Source: Streptomyces sindenensis (lineage in GTDB: Bacteria; Actinomycetota; Actinomycetes; Streptomycetales; Streptomycetaceae). Taken from it: DNA of 64,000 bases. Of this stretch, positions 8,652 through 17,738 are shown one piece after another. The translations under genes and the position numbers were made by a program. The notes under the pieces were generated by a model. The model saw only the letters and a program-made list of their open reading frames with translations. It made no database searches and was not told the DNA's origin. Numbering within the stretch: position 1 is the stretch's first letter; each line of letters opens with the position of its first letter. The stretch spans positions 186,001 through 250,000 of the forward strand of contig NZ_BMSG01000006.1 of assembly GCF_014649035.1 (NCBI RefSeq), read 5' to 3'.

Positions 8652-10712
8652 ATGGACGTGAAGCGATACTTCCGTGGGCCGGTCATGTGGATCGTGCTGG
8701 CCGTCCTCGCCGTGGTCGTGTTGATGCAGGTCGTCGGCTCGTCGGGCGGCTACAAGACGGTGGACACCGGCAAGGTGATCCAGGCGATCAGCAAGGACCA
8801 GGTGGAGCAGGCCAAGCTGACCACCGGTGACGAACAAATCCTCAAGATCGAACTGAAGGACGGCCAGAAGCTCGAAGGCGAGTCCGGCAGCAAGTTCCAG
8901 GCGAGCTACATCGGCAACCAGGGCGTCGAGCTCGCCGACACGCTGCAGACGAAGTTCGAGGCGGGTGACATCGAGAAGGGTTACACCGTCTCGCCGTCGA
9001 AGCAGTCCCCGTTCGTCTCGATCCTCCTCTCGCTGCTGCCCTTCGTCCTCATCGTGGTCGTCTTCCTGTTTCTGATGAATCAGATGCAGGGCGGCGGTTC
9101 CAAGGTCATGCAGTTCGGCAAGTCCAAGGCCAAGCTGATCACCAAGGACACCCCCAAGACGACCTTCGCCGACGTGGCGGGGTCCGACGAGGCCGTCGAG
9201 GAGCTCCACGAGATCAAGGAGTTCCTCCAGGAGCCGGCGAAGTTCCAGGCCGTCGGCGCCAAGATCCCCAAGGGCGTCCTGCTCTACGGTCCGCCCGGTA
9301 CGGGCAAGACGCTGCTCGCCCGCGCCGTCGCCGGCGAGGCGGGCGTCCCGTTCTACTCGATCTCCGGGTCCGACTTCGTCGAGATGTTCGTCGGTGTCGG
9401 TGCCTCCCGCGTGCGTGACCTCTTCGAGCAGGCCAAGGCGAACGCCCCGGCGATCGTCTTCGTCGACGAGATCGACGCCGTCGGCCGCCACCGCGGCGCC
9501 GGCATGGGCGGCGGCCACGACGAGCGCGAGCAGACGCTCAACCAGCTGCTCGTCGAGATGGACGGGTTCGACGTGAAGGGCGGCGTCATCCTGATCGCCG
9601 CCACGAACCGCCCGGACATCCTCGACCCGGCGCTCCTGCGCCCGGGCCGCTTCGACCGGCAGATCGCGGTCGACCGCCCCGACATGCAGGGCCGCCTGGA
9701 GATCCTCAAGGTGCACCAGAAGGGCAAGCCCGTCGCGGAGGGCGTCGACCTCGGCGCCGTCGCCCGGCGCACGCCCGGCTTCACCGGCGCCGACCTGTCG
9801 AACGTGCTCAACGAAGCGGCGCTCCTGACGGCGCGCAGCGACAAGAAGCTCATCGACAACGAGAGCCTCGACGAGGCGATCGACCGCGTCGTGGCGGGCC
9901 CGCAGAAGCGGACCCGGATCATGTCCGAGAAGGAGAAGAAGATCACCGCGTACCACGAGGGCGGACACGCCCTGGTCGCGGCGGCCTCCCCCCAGTCGGA
10001 CCCGGTCCACAAGATCACGATCCTCTCCCGCGGCCGCGCCCTCGGTTACACGATGGTGCTCCCGGAGGAGGACAAGTACTCCACGACCCGCAACGAGATG
10101 CTCGACCAGCTGGCGTACATGCTGGGCGGGCGCGCGGCCGAGGAACTGGTCTTCCACGACCCGACCACCGGCGCGGCGAACGACATCGAGAAGGCCACGG
10201 CGACGGCCCGCGCGATGGTCACGCAGTACGGCATGACGGAGCGTCTCGGCGCGATCAAGTTCGGCGGCGACAACTCGGAGCCCTTCCTGGGCCGCGAGAT
10301 GGGCCACCAGCGCGACTACTCGGAAGAGGTCGCGGCCCTGGTCGACGAGGAGGTCAAGAAGCTCATCGAGACCGCCCACAACGACGCGTGGGAGATCCTC
10401 GTCGAGAACCGCGACATCCTCGACGCCCTGGTGCTCGAACTGCTGGAGAAGGAGACGCTGGGCAAGGACGAGATCGCCGAGATCTTCGCCCCGATCGTCA
10501 AGCGCCCGGCCCGCCCGGCCTGGACCGGATCCGCCCGGCGTACCCCGTCGACGCGTCCCCCGGTGCTCTCGCCCAAGGAGCTGGCCCTCACCAACGGCAG
10601 CGCCAACGGCTCGGCCACCCCGCCGGAGATCGCCCCGACGGCGGGCCTGACCAAGGACATCGCCCCGTCCACCGAGGCGATCCCCGAGGACCGTCCGGAC
10701 GACAACAGCTAG
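8652..10712 (+). CDS. ftsH: ATP-dependent zinc metalloprotease FtsH
   Basis: 686 residues. Two transmembrane segments (near residues 10-30 and 115-140) flank a small extracytoplasmic domain. The AAA+ module has Walker A GPPGTGKT at 213-220 and Walker [10 protein letters not shown] near 270. The protease zinc site is HEGGH at 435-439. The C-terminal ~60 residues are a low-complexity tail. It degrades misfolded membrane and regulatory proteins. The start [10 protein letters not shown] is the only credible one, yet the best ribosome site (AGGAGGG, 8621-8627) lies 24 nt upstream, which is unusually far. A SigR-type promoter lies upstream. Confidence 0.97.
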   Translation: MDVKRYFRGPVMWIVLAVLAVVVLMQVVGSSGGYKTVDTGKVIQAISKDQVEQAKLTTGDEQILKIELKDGQKLEGESGSKFQASYIGNQGVELADTLQTKFEAGDIEKGYTVSPSKQSPFVSILLSLLPFVLIVVVFLFLMNQMQGGGSKVMQFGKSKAKLITKDTPKTTFADVAGSDEAVEELHEIKEFLQEPAKFQAVGAKIPKGVLLYGPPGTGKTLLARAVAGEAGVPFYSISGSDFVEMFVGVGASRVRDLFEQAKANAPAIVFVDEIDAVGRHRGAGMGGGHDEREQTLNQLLVEMDGFDVKGGVILIAATNRPDILDPALLRPGRFDRQIAVDRPDMQGRLEILKVHQKGKPVAEGVDLGAVARRTPGFTGADLSNVLNEAALLTARSDKKLIDNESLDEAIDRVVAGPQKRTRIMSEKEKKITAYHEGGHALVAAASPQSDPVHKITILSRGRALGYTMVLPEEDKYSTTRNEMLDQLAYMLGGRAAEELVFHDPTTGAANDIEKATATARAMVTQYGMTERLGAIKFGGDNSEPFLGREMGHQRDYSEEVAALVDEEVKKLIETAHNDAWEILVENRDILDALVLELLEKETLGKDEIAEIFAPIVKRPARPAWTGSARRTPSTRPPVLSPKELALTNGSANGSATPPEIAPTAGLTKDIAPSTEAIPEDRPDDNS

Positions 10713-10773
10713 TCCGCGCTCCACGCCAGGTGAGACGCCCGTCACGGGCCGCCGCACCGGTTCCGGAATGCAC

Positions 10774-10814
10774 GCCGCGCCCCCCAGGTTCTAGCCTGTG
10801 GGGGCGCGGCTTTT
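10774..10814 (+). terminator. Rho-independent terminator after ftsH
   Basis: GCCGCGCCCC pairs with GGGGCGCGGC, with an inner CAGG/CCTG extension and a 6-nt loop, followed by TTTT at 10811-10814. It lies between ftsH and folE, so folE probably has its own promoter. Confidence 0.85.
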
Positions 10815-10877
10815 CCGTATGCCTGCGAGGTTCGAGCGCAATCCGCGCATCGGACGGCACAGAGGAACGAGGCACAG

Positions 10878-11483
10878 ATGACCGACCCGGTGACGCTGGA
10901 CGGCCAGGGTTCGATCGGCGAATTCGACGAGAAGCGGGCCGAGGCGGCCGTACGCGAACTGCTGCTCGCCGTCGGAGAGGACCCGGACCGCGAGGGCCTG
11001 CGGGAGACGCCGGGGCGGGTGGCGCGGGCGTACAAGGAGATTCTGGCCGGTCTGCGGCAGGAACCCGAGGACGTGCTCACCACGACGTTCGATCTCGGGC
11101 ACGACGAGATGGTCCTGGTGAAGGACATCGAGATCATGTCGCTCTGCGAACACCACCTCCTGCCCTTCCACGGCGTCGCGCACGTCGGCTACATACCGGC
11201 CGACTCCGGCAAGATCACCGGCCTGTCGAAACTGGCCCGGCTGGTGGACGTCTTCGCCCGCAGGCCCCAGGTGCAGGAACGACTCACCACGCAGGTCGCG
11301 GACTCGCTCATGCGGATCCTGGAGGCGCGGGGCGCGATCGTGGTGATCGAGGCCGAGCACATGTGCATGTCGGTGCGGGGCATCCGCAAGCCCGGGGCGA
11401 AGACCACGACGTCGGCCGTGCGGGGCCAGCTCCGCGATGCCTCGACCCGCGCCGAGGCGATGAGCCTCATACTGGCGCGCTAG
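10878..11483 (+). CDS. folE: GTP cyclohydrolase I
   Basis: 201 residues, the usual length. The zinc/active-site motif [10 protein letters not shown] begins at Cys90, and the C-terminal [16 protein letters not shown] segment is diagnostic. It converts GTP to 7,8-dihydroneopterin triphosphate, the first step of folate synthesis. Start ATG 10878 with GAGG upstream. The remaining folate genes (folP, folB, folK) lie just downstream on the opposite strand. Confidence 0.97.
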   Translation: MTDPVTLDGQGSIGEFDEKRAEAAVRELLLAVGEDPDREGLRETPGRVARAYKEILAGLRQEPEDVLTTTFDLGHDEMVLVKDIEIMSLCEHHLLPFHGVAHVGYIPADSGKITGLSKLARLVDVFARRPQVQERLTTQVADSLMRILEARGAIVVIEAEHMCMSVRGIRKPGAKTTTSAVRGQLRDASTRAEAMSLILAR

Positions 11484-11502
11484 CTGTCAGTGGTGCCCGA
11501 TA

Positions 11503-11540
11503 CGCTCCTCGGCCTGTGATGGTGAACAGGCCGAGGAGCG
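11503..11540 (+). promoter_or_regulatory. 15-bp perfect inverted repeat covering the next gene's ribosome site
   Basis: Arms 11503-11517 (CGCTCCTCGGCCTGT) and 11526-11540 are perfect complements around an 8-nt loop. The right arm contains GAGGAG (11533-11538), which sits 6 nt before the ATG at 11545. It could be a folE terminator without a U-tract, or a hairpin hiding the ribosome site of the intein-like gene. Seen directly; role inferred. Confidence 0.7.
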
Positions 11541-11544
11541 CTGC

Positions 11545-12533
11545 ATGAGCGACGGGTTACCGAGCAGGCAGACCGTGAACGCGGTGGGAGGGCGTCTCCG
11601 GGCCCGGGAGATCGCTGTCGGCACCAGGCTGTGGACGCTGCACGGGCACCGCGCGGTACAGACGACGGTCACGGACGTGACGGCCGTCAAGGTCAGGACG
11701 GCCGTGGAGGTCGCCACGAGCCATGCGGCCTTCACGGTCTCCGGGGATCTTCTCCTGGCCACACCGGCTGGCTGGATCCGTGCCGAGGACGCGGCGGGCA
11801 GAACCATCGCGTGGACCCACGCGCGCAAGCTCTGCCGCGAACGGCTCACGTTCCGCATGGGATACGCGTTCGGCTATGTCGTGGGGGCCACCTGTGCCGA
11901 CGGCACGGTGGGCAAGAACTACGTCTCGCTCGTCGTGAACGACGAGGCGTTCGCCACCCGCTACGCGAGGTGCCTCACGGAGGCGACGGGTCTTGAAGCA
12001 CGGCTTCAGCCCGTCGTGCGGCCCTCCGGGTATCTGGGGCGGGACCTCCCGGGCTTCCGGGTCCGGGTGGTGTCCTCCTACCTCGCCGACGCCCTGCGTC
12101 AGTACGCAGGTGGCGAGGCGCACCACATGAGGCAGGCGTTTCCCCGGGTCGTGCTGCGGGACCGTGAGGTCTTCGACGGTTTCCTCGACGGGTACGCGGA
12201 CGGTGACGGGTGCCGTGCCAAGCACTGGGCCGGCCGGACCCTGGTCAGCGCCAATGTGCCGTTCCTCGTCGACCTCGCCGAGATCATCGGCGCACGGTTC
12301 ACCCCGCGAGGAACGGCCTCGCGTCGCACCTGGTCGTGGTGGACCGCTGGGCGGCCCGCGGGACCTTCCGGCCGGAGCATCACGACGCCGACCCCGTGGA
12401 ATCGAGCTGGGTGACCGTCGAGTCCGTGCGACCCCGTCCCGCGCCCGGCAAGCCGTTCACCCTGTACGGATACCGGCTCCAGCCGCATCCCACGTTCCTG
12501 GTCAACGGACATCTGGTCCGCGTGGCGGCGTGA
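11545..12533 (+). pseudogene. Stand-alone intein-like (Hint + LAGLIDADG endonuclease) gene, frameshifted
   Basis: Frame 1 (from ATG 11545) carries a Hint-like N-terminal part, including a block-B-like segment ending ATPAGWIRAED, then two LAGLIDADG-type helices: GYVVGATCADGT and FLDGYADGDG. Around 12300-12340 similarity moves to another frame, as after loss of one base, and ends at 12533 with TFLVNGHLVRVAA, which resembles an intein C-terminal block (normally ending in His-Asn). There is no flanking extein, no N-terminal Cys/Ser nucleophile in the usual place, the block B His is missing and the terminal HN is absent, so splicing is unlikely. Codon 5 is TTA (11557-11559). It could be a sequencing error rather than a true frameshift. 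Confidence 0.7.
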
Positions 12534-12579
12534 CCGGCCCGGTTGCCTCGCGGATCGGGCAGCTGGGCCGTGCCCTGCG

Positions 12580-13068
12580 TTACGCCGCCGCCGTGCCCGT
12601 GCCGTCGTGGTCGTTGCCGTCCTCCGGGAGGCGGCAGACGCGTTCCAGGAAGAGGGCGGCCGCGATGACGCCGATGCCGGCGAGGACCGCCGCGCCCGCG
12701 TAGATGGCCTGGTCGCGGCGGGGCGGGATGTCGAGGTAGCTCAGGAGGAAGACGCCCGTGCCGCCGTACATGCCGGCGACCAGGGCGGCCACCAGGGCGC
12801 TCGCCTGGCCGAAGACGACCGCGCGGGCCGCGAACAGGGGCTCGACGCCCTTGGCGCCGGGGCGGCGCTCGCGTTGGGCGCGCAGCCGGGCGCGGGTGGA
12901 GAGGGCGGTCGCGAGGAGGATCACCGCGATCACGGCGAGCACGATCGACGCGGCCAGCGGGACGCTCGGCAGGGTGCCGAAGGAGTCCCAGAGGCGGGCC
13001 CCGCCCCAGGAGAGGACACCGGCGGCGGCGAAGAGGCCCGCCAGTACCCCGAGCCGTAGTTGCTTCAC
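12580..13068 (-). CDS. DUF3180 small membrane protein
   Basis: 162 residues with four hydrophobic helices and a short charged C-terminus, matching the DUF3180 family that is habitually encoded after folK in actinobacteria. Function unknown. The GTG at 13068 (VKQLRLGVLAG) is preceded by GGCGG. It is the last gene of the leftward folP-to-folK group and converges with the intein-like gene 46 bp away. Confidence 0.85.
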   Translation of the reverse strand: MKQLRLGVLAGLFAAAGVLSWGGARLWDSFGTLPSVPLAASIVLAVIAVILLATALSTRARLRAQRERRPGAKGVEPLFAARAVVFGQASALVAALVAGMYGGTGVFLLSYLDIPPRRDQAIYAGAAVLAGIGVIAAALFLERVCRLPEDGNDHDGTGTAAA

Positions 13069-13142
13069 CGCGTGAGCCGCCCTTCGCGCCGCCTGTGCCC
13101 GGTCCGGCCGTGCGCCGGACCGCCGTCCGTCGAGCCTAACGA

Positions 13143-13754
13143 TTACTCCGGCAGGCGCAGTTCCAGGTCGGCCCGGGGCAGCACGCTGTCGCGGCCGACC
13201 CGGTCGAGGAGCTGCGCCACCGGCCCGGCGCCGGGCAGTTGGGCCTCGGGGTCCATGTCGTGCCAGGGGGCGAGGACGAAGGCCCGCTCGTGGGCGCGCG
13301 GGTGGGGGAGGGTGAGGACCGGGTCGTCGGAGAGGACATCGGCGTACGACACGATGTCGACGTCGATGGTGCGCGGGCCCCAACGCTCCTCGCGGACCCG
13401 GTCGAAGGCCTCCTCGACGGCCTGGCCGCGCTCCAGCAGGGAGGCGGGCGGCAGCGTCGTCTTCACCAGGATGACGGCGTTGAAGTAGGAGGGCTGCGAG
13501 TTCGCCTCGACGCCCCAGGGCTCGGTCTCGTAGACCGGGGAGACGGCCTTGACCCGCAGGCCCGGGGTGTCCTCCAGGGCGTCGACGGCCCCCTGGAGGG
13601 TCTCCAGGCGGTTGCCCAGGTTGGAGCCGAGGGAGATCACGGCCATCTTGGGGTTGGAGAGCGTGACGTCGGCGGCGTCCACCTGCCGGACGACGGCGGT
13701 CGGGACCGGCTGTACGGTCGGGTCGCTCTGCCCCTCGGTCGAAAATGCGGTCAT
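13143..13754 (-). CDS. folK: 2-amino-4-hydroxy-6-hydroxymethyldihydropteridine pyrophosphokinase
   Basis: 203 residues. The first ~35 residues are a variable extension. The HPPK core then begins with ISLGSNLGNR and continues with SPVYETEPWG, RWGPRTIDVDIV and LPHPRAHERAFVL, covering substrate- and ATP-binding loops of the family. It transfers pyrophosphate from ATP to the pterin alcohol before FolP acts. The ATG at 13754 overlaps the folB stop codon (ATGA), indicating translational coupling. Confidence 0.96.
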   Translation of the reverse strand: MTAFSTEGQSDPTVQPVPTAVVRQVDAADVTLSNPKMAVISLGSNLGNRLETLQGAVDALEDTPGLRVKAVSPVYETEPWGVEANSQPSYFNAVILVKTTLPPASLLERGQAVEEAFDRVREERWGPRTIDVDIVSYADVLSDDPVLTLPHPRAHERAFVLAPWHDMDPEAQLPGAGPVAQLLDRVGRDSVLPRADLELRLPE

Positions 13755-14110
13755 GCTCGGCTCCGGGTGATGGTGATGGTCACGTCGTCGAAGGGGACGG
13801 TGATCGGAGCGTCCGGCTTGTGCACCACGACCTCGACCTCCTGGACGCCTTCGTGCTTCAGGCACTGCTGGGCGATGCGCTCGGCGAGCGTCTCGATCAG
13901 ATCCACCGGTTCGCCCGTCACCACGTCGACGACCTCCTCGGCCACCACGCCGTAGTGCACGGTGCGGGCCAGGTCGTCGGTGGCTGCCGCGGGGCGGGTG
14001 TCGAGGCCGAGCACCAGGTCGACGATGAAGGTCTGGCCCTCTTCCCGCTCCCGGGGGAAGACGCCGTGGTGCCCACGGGCCTTGAGGCCGCGCAGCGCGA
14101 CACGATCCAC
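13751..14110 (-). CDS. folB: Dihydroneopterin aldolase
   Basis: 119 residues, the normal family length. It starts VDRVALRGLKARGHHGVF, where the GHHGVFP segment is characteristic, and ends with the VEVVVHKPDAPI segment. It converts dihydroneopterin to 6-hydroxymethyl-dihydropterin. GTG 14110 is preferred because AGGAG lies 8 nt upstream; the in-frame GTG at 14119 overlaps that ribosome site. It overlaps folK by 4 bp. Confidence 0.94.
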   Translation of the reverse strand: MDRVALRGLKARGHHGVFPREREEGQTFIVDLVLGLDTRPAAATDDLARTVHYGVVAEEVVDVVTGEPVDLIETLAERIAQQCLKHEGVQEVEVVVHKPDAPITVPFDDVTITITRSRA

Positions 14111-14374
14111 GCGAATCACTCCTGCTGTCGTTGGTCGAGAGGCACCCGGCCGCGTGCGGGCGGCGGGGTGCCTTCTTTCGAATCTACCTGCGAGCACCGA
14201 CAGTGCTCGCCCGTGGGTGCCCGGACAGCGCCTCACCGGGCCGGAAGCCGCCCCTACCCCTTGGTGATCGGTTCGAATCCCTATCGGTCCCGTACCCACT
14301 CGGGAGGGTGTTTCCTCCTCGGGAGAGGGATTCCTCAGCGGAGGGATTCCTCAGGGGGTTTCTCAGGGGACTCC
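14111..14374. other. Spacer between folB and the NTF2-like gene
   Basis: 264 bp without a credible gene. It holds the folB ribosome site and a run of short imperfect direct repeats (GGGATTCCTCAG-like units, 14325-14385) abutting the stop of the NTF2-like gene. A tRNA T-loop-like GGTTCGAATCC is present at 14269-14279, but no cloverleaf can be built around it. Confidence 0.5.
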
Positions 14375-14848
14375 TCAGGAAGGGGACTCCTCCTCGTCGT
14401 CCTCGTCGGACTCGGTGAGCACCGGCGACCCGTGGTGGGACCAGAGCTTCCAGCCGTCGTCGGTGCGCCGGAACACGTTCGTCGCGACGACCAGCTGGCC
14501 CACCAGCGGGCCCAGCGCGTTGCCCTCCTCGGCCGGACCGCCGCTGAGGATGTTCTCGGTGCAGGTGACCAGGGCGGTGTCGCCGGTCATCGCGATGTTG
14601 ACGTCGGTCAGGAAGAACTGGATGTACTCGGTGTTCGCCATGATCAGGGCGTAGCTGCGCAGCACCTCGCCCCGCCCCGTGAGCACCGGCCAGCCGGGGT
14701 GGACGCAGGAGACGGTGAGGTCCTCGCCGGGCAGCCAGCGGCGGGAGAGACCCTCGTGGTCGCCGCGTTCCAGCGCCTCGTAGAAGGCGGTGTTCGCCGC
14801 CTCGACCTCCGCGATGTCGGCGGCGGCCTGTGCGTGCTCCTCGTTCAC
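14375..14848 (-). CDS. NTF2-like (SnoaL/DUF4440-type) protein in the folate operon
   Basis: 157 residues. The AFYEALERGDHEGLSRRW helix, a strand with TVSCVHPGW, and the late FRRTDDGWKLWSHHGSPV segment are typical of nuclear-transport-factor-2-like folds. The C-terminus is acidic and low complexity. The GTG at 14848 overlaps the folP stop by 4 bp, so the two are co-translated. The family includes isomerases and ligand-binding proteins; no substrate can be assigned, though a pterin-related role is possible from context. Confidence 0.88.
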   Translation of the reverse strand: MNEEHAQAAADIAEVEAANTAFYEALERGDHEGLSRRWLPGEDLTVSCVHPGWPVLTGRGEVLRSYALIMANTEYIQFFLTDVNIAMTGDTALVTCTENILSGGPAEEGNALGPLVGQLVVATNVFRRTDDGWKLWSHHGSPVLTESDEDDEEESPS

Positions 14849-15705
14849 TCGGCTCCCTCGACCGCTCGGGCGACGCGGACCGCGTCGGCGGTGGCCCGCA
14901 CCTCGTGGACCCGGACCGCCCAGGCACCGGCCTGCGCGGCGAGGGCGGAGACGGCGGCGGTGGCCGCGTCGCGTTCGCGGGCGGGCGGCGGGGAGCTGCC
15001 CGGCCCGGCCAGGACGCGGCCGAGGAAACGCTTGCGGGAGGCGGCCACCAGCAGCGGGCGGCCCAGGGTGTGCAGCTCGGCCAGGTGCGCGACGAGCTTC
15101 AGGTCGTGGTCGGCGTCCTTCGCGAAGCCGAGGCCGGGGTCGATCACGACGCGTTCCGGGGCGACCCCGCCCGTGACCACCGCGTCCATCCGCCGCCGCA
15201 GCTCGTCGAGGACCTCGGCGACGACGTCCTCGTACACCGCGCGGCTGTTCATCGACTCGCTGAAGCCGCGCCAGTGCATCACGACGAACGGGACCTCGGC
15301 GGCGGCGACGGCCGGGATCATGCCCGGGTCGGCGAGGCCGCCGCTGACGTCGTTGACCAGGGCGGCCCCGGCGGCGACGGCCTGCTCGGCGACGCGGGCG
15401 CGCATGGTGTCCACGGAGACGGTGACGCCCTCGGAGGCCAGGCCCCGCACGACCGGGATCACCCGGCGCAGCTCCTCGGCCTCGTCCACCCGGCTGGCGC
15501 CGGGGCGGGTCGACTCGCCGCCCACGTCCACCAGGTCCGCGCCCTCGGAGACCAGATGCAGGCCGTGCTTGACCGCGGCCGTGGTGTCGAACCAGCGGCC
15601 GCCGTCGGAGAAGGAGTCGGGCGTCACGTTGACGACCCCCATGACCGCGCAGCGGTCCCACTCCGGCAGCCCTCGGATCGTGCCCCGCGTGCGTGACGTA
15701 CTCAT
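14845..15705 (-). CDS. folP: Dihydropteroate synthase
   Basis: 286 residues, TIM barrel. Signature segments are MGVVNVTPDSFSDGG near the N-terminus, DVGGESTRPGA, the DPGLGFAKDADHDL loop and SRKRFLG. It joins p-aminobenzoate to the pterin pyrophosphate and is the target of sulfonamides. It leads a leftward operon folP-NTF2-folB-folK-DUF3180. Confidence 0.96.
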   Translation of the reverse strand: MSTSRTRGTIRGLPEWDRCAVMGVVNVTPDSFSDGGRWFDTTAAVKHGLHLVSEGADLVDVGGESTRPGASRVDEAEELRRVIPVVRGLASEGVTVSVDTMRARVAEQAVAAGAALVNDVSGGLADPGMIPAVAAAEVPFVVMHWRGFSESMNSRAVYEDVVAEVLDELRRRMDAVVTGGVAPERVVIDPGLGFAKDADHDLKLVAHLAELHTLGRPLLVAASRKRFLGRVLAGPGSSPPPARERDAATAAVSALAAQAGAWAVRVHEVRATADAVRVARAVEGAE

Positions 15706-15745
15706 ACGACCAGACTAGGGCGTGTCGTTTCCGCCGTACGACGCG

Positions 15746-17575
15746 TTACGCCGCGCTCACCTCGTGCTCCGGGCGGGTACGCGCGGTGTGGCCGCACGGG
15801 CGGGGTGCGCGGGGCCGGAACGGGCGGGGCGGCGAGAGGTTCACGAACCCCTCCGCGCGCATCGCCGCGATCCCGATGCGGGGCAGGTCCCGGCTGGTGC
15901 GGAAGACCACGAAGCGGGGCTCCCAGCGTGGCTTGAACTTGGCGTTGAACTTGTACAGCGACTCGATCTGGAACCAGCGCGAGAGGAAGATCAGCAGGCC
16001 GCGCCAGCAGCGCAGCACCGGCCCCGCGCCGAGCCGCTCGCCGCGGGCCAGCGCCGAGCGGAACATCGCGAAGTTCAGCGAGACCCGCTCGACGCCGAGC
16101 TTCCCGGCGGCCTGGAGGGAGGCGACGATCAGGAGCTCGTTCATGCCGGGGTCGGCCGAGCGGTCGCGGCGCATCAGCTCCAGGGACATCCCGTCGCGCC
16201 CCCACGGGACGAAGTGGAGGACGGCCTTCAGGTCGCCGTGCGGGGAGTCCTCCGTGCCGGATCCGGGCAGGTGGGCGGTGGCGATCACGCAGTCGCCGTC
16301 GGCCGGGTCGCCGATGCGGCCGAGCGCCATGGAGAAGCCGCGTTCGGTGTCGGTGCCGCGCCAGTCGGCGGCGGCGCGGCGGATCCGGTCCAGCTCGGCG
16401 TCGCCGATGTCACGCGCCCGCCGGACCCGGGTCTCGTATCCGCCGCGCTCGATGCGCTTGACCATCTGCCGCACGTTCCGCATGGCCCGTCCGGCGAGGG
16501 AGAAATCCGCCACGTCGACCACCGCCTCGTCGCCCAGCTCCAGGGCGGTGAGCCCGGTCTCGCGGGTCCAGACCTGACCGCCGGTCTCGCTGCACCCCAT
16601 CACGGCGGGGGTCCAGGAGTGCGCCCGCGCCTCGTCCATGAAGCGCTCGATCGCGCCCGGCCAGGCCTCCACGTCGCCGATGGGGTCGCCGCCGGCCAGC
16701 ATCACCCCGGAGACGACCCGGTAGCAGACGGCGGCCTTGCCGCTGGGGGAGAAGACGACGGCCTTGTCGCGGCGGAGCGCGAAGTGGCCGAGCGAGTCCC
16801 GGCCGCCGTGCCGCTCCAGCAGCTCCCGCAGCCGGCTCTCGTCGTCCTCGGTGAGGCGGGCGGCCGGGTGTTCGGGGCGGAAGGCGAGGTAGATGGTGGT
16901 GACGGCGGTCAGCAGGCCGAGCGCGCCCAGCGAGTAGGCCACGGTCCAGCCGGTCCTGCCCGCGTAGTCGACGGGGCCTTCGACGCCGAACAGGCCGTAC
17001 AGGACGTGCTGGAGGCGGTCGGCGATGGACGGGGCGCCGACGACCCGCCCGGGGTGGACGCTGACGATGATCAGCCCGAGCCCCAGCGAACCGGCCCCGA
17101 GCAGCACGAAGTTGGCGAGGGCGCGCCAGCGGCTGCGCGGGTCGGGCAGCGCCCGGAACTGGTCGCGGTGACGCACCAGCAGCCAGCAGAGCGTCAGCGA
17201 GACGAGCACCCCGACGATCGAGTGGCGGTAGGCGAACTGGGCCACGGCCCCCACGGGGAGCAGGACCACCGCCGCCCGCCAGGCCCGCCGCTTGTGCCGC
17301 TTCAGCCCGTGGGCGAGCAGGAGCAGCAGCACCCCCGCGCTGAGCGAGAGCGCGGCGGCGAACGGTCCGAGCGCCCCGGGGAGCACCTCGGCGAGGGTGT
17401 GCATCCGGCTGTGGCGGAAGCGGGGGAAGACGCCGGCGGCGACGTCGATCAGCCCGACGACGGTGCAGGCGGTACCGACGAGGGACGGTACGGATTCGGG
17501 GCGCGGCCCGCGCAGCAGCCGGCGTACGCGCTGCGGAACCGATACCGACTTATCCCCATCTAGCGTGACAGACAT
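15746..17575 (-). CDS. Phosphatidylglycerol lysyltransferase-like membrane protein (DUF2156)
   Basis: 609 residues. The N-terminal ~230 residues have about seven hydrophobic helices; the C-terminal ~370 form a GNAT-like DUF2156 domain (AVCYRVVSGVMLAGGDPIGD, RFMDEARAHSWTPAVMGC). This matches the aminoacyl-PG synthase type (MprF/LysX C-terminal half) that adds lysine to phosphatidylglycerol and lowers membrane charge. There is no fused lysyl-tRNA synthetase, unlike mycobacterial LysX. Start ATG 17575 with GGGAAACG just upstream. The start of an esterase gene lies 163 bp away, divergent. Lysine as substrate is inferred. Confidence 0.85.
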   Translation of the reverse strand: MSVTLDGDKSVSVPQRVRRLLRGPRPESVPSLVGTACTVVGLIDVAAGVFPRFRHSRMHTLAEVLPGALGPFAAALSLSAGVLLLLLAHGLKRHKRRAWRAAVVLLPVGAVAQFAYRHSIVGVLVSLTLCWLLVRHRDQFRALPDPRSRWRALANFVLLGAGSLGLGLIIVSVHPGRVVGAPSIADRLQHVLYGLFGVEGPVDYAGRTGWTVAYSLGALGLLTAVTTIYLAFRPEHPAARLTEDDESRLRELLERHGGRDSLGHFALRRDKAVVFSPSGKAAVCYRVVSGVMLAGGDPIGDVEAWPGAIERFMDEARAHSWTPAVMGCSETGGQVWTRETGLTALELGDEAVVDVADFSLAGRAMRNVRQMVKRIERGGYETRVRRARDIGDAELDRIRRAAADWRGTDTERGFSMALGRIGDPADGDCVIATAHLPGSGTEDSPHGDLKAVLHFVPWGRDGMSLELMRRDRSADPGMNELLIVASLQAAGKLGVERVSLNFAMFRSALARGERLGAGPVLRCWRGLLIFLSRWFQIESLYKFNAKFKPRWEPRFVVFRTSRDLPRIGIAAMRAEGFVNLSPPRPFRPRAPRPCGHTARTRPEHEVSAA

Positions 17576-17738
17576 CGTTTCCCGTGGCTTCGCGAGAGGT
17601 TCTCTTGAGTCCGTCCGCGGGCCGGGCCCTGCGGACGATGTGCGCCCTCTAGGACGTGGGCTGCGGAGTGCGGGTTCACTCGCATTACGGAAATTTCCCG
17701 CATCCGAGCCGGTACGGAATCGCAGAGAAAGCTCATCC

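Noticed and set aside
8613-10757. 714-residue antisense ORF over ftsH
   Set aside because: It mirrors the codon bias of ftsH on the other strand and has no recognisable domain.
14259-14300. tRNA-like 3' end (GGTTCGAATCC T-loop)
   Set aside because: The T-stem has a C-C mismatch, and no anticodon arm, D-arm or acceptor partner can be found upstream on either strand.
14375-15661. 428-residue minus-strand ORF spanning folP and the NTF2-like gene
   Set aside because: Its upstream part is the out-of-frame shadow of folP; the real gene begins at the GTG overlapping the folP stop.
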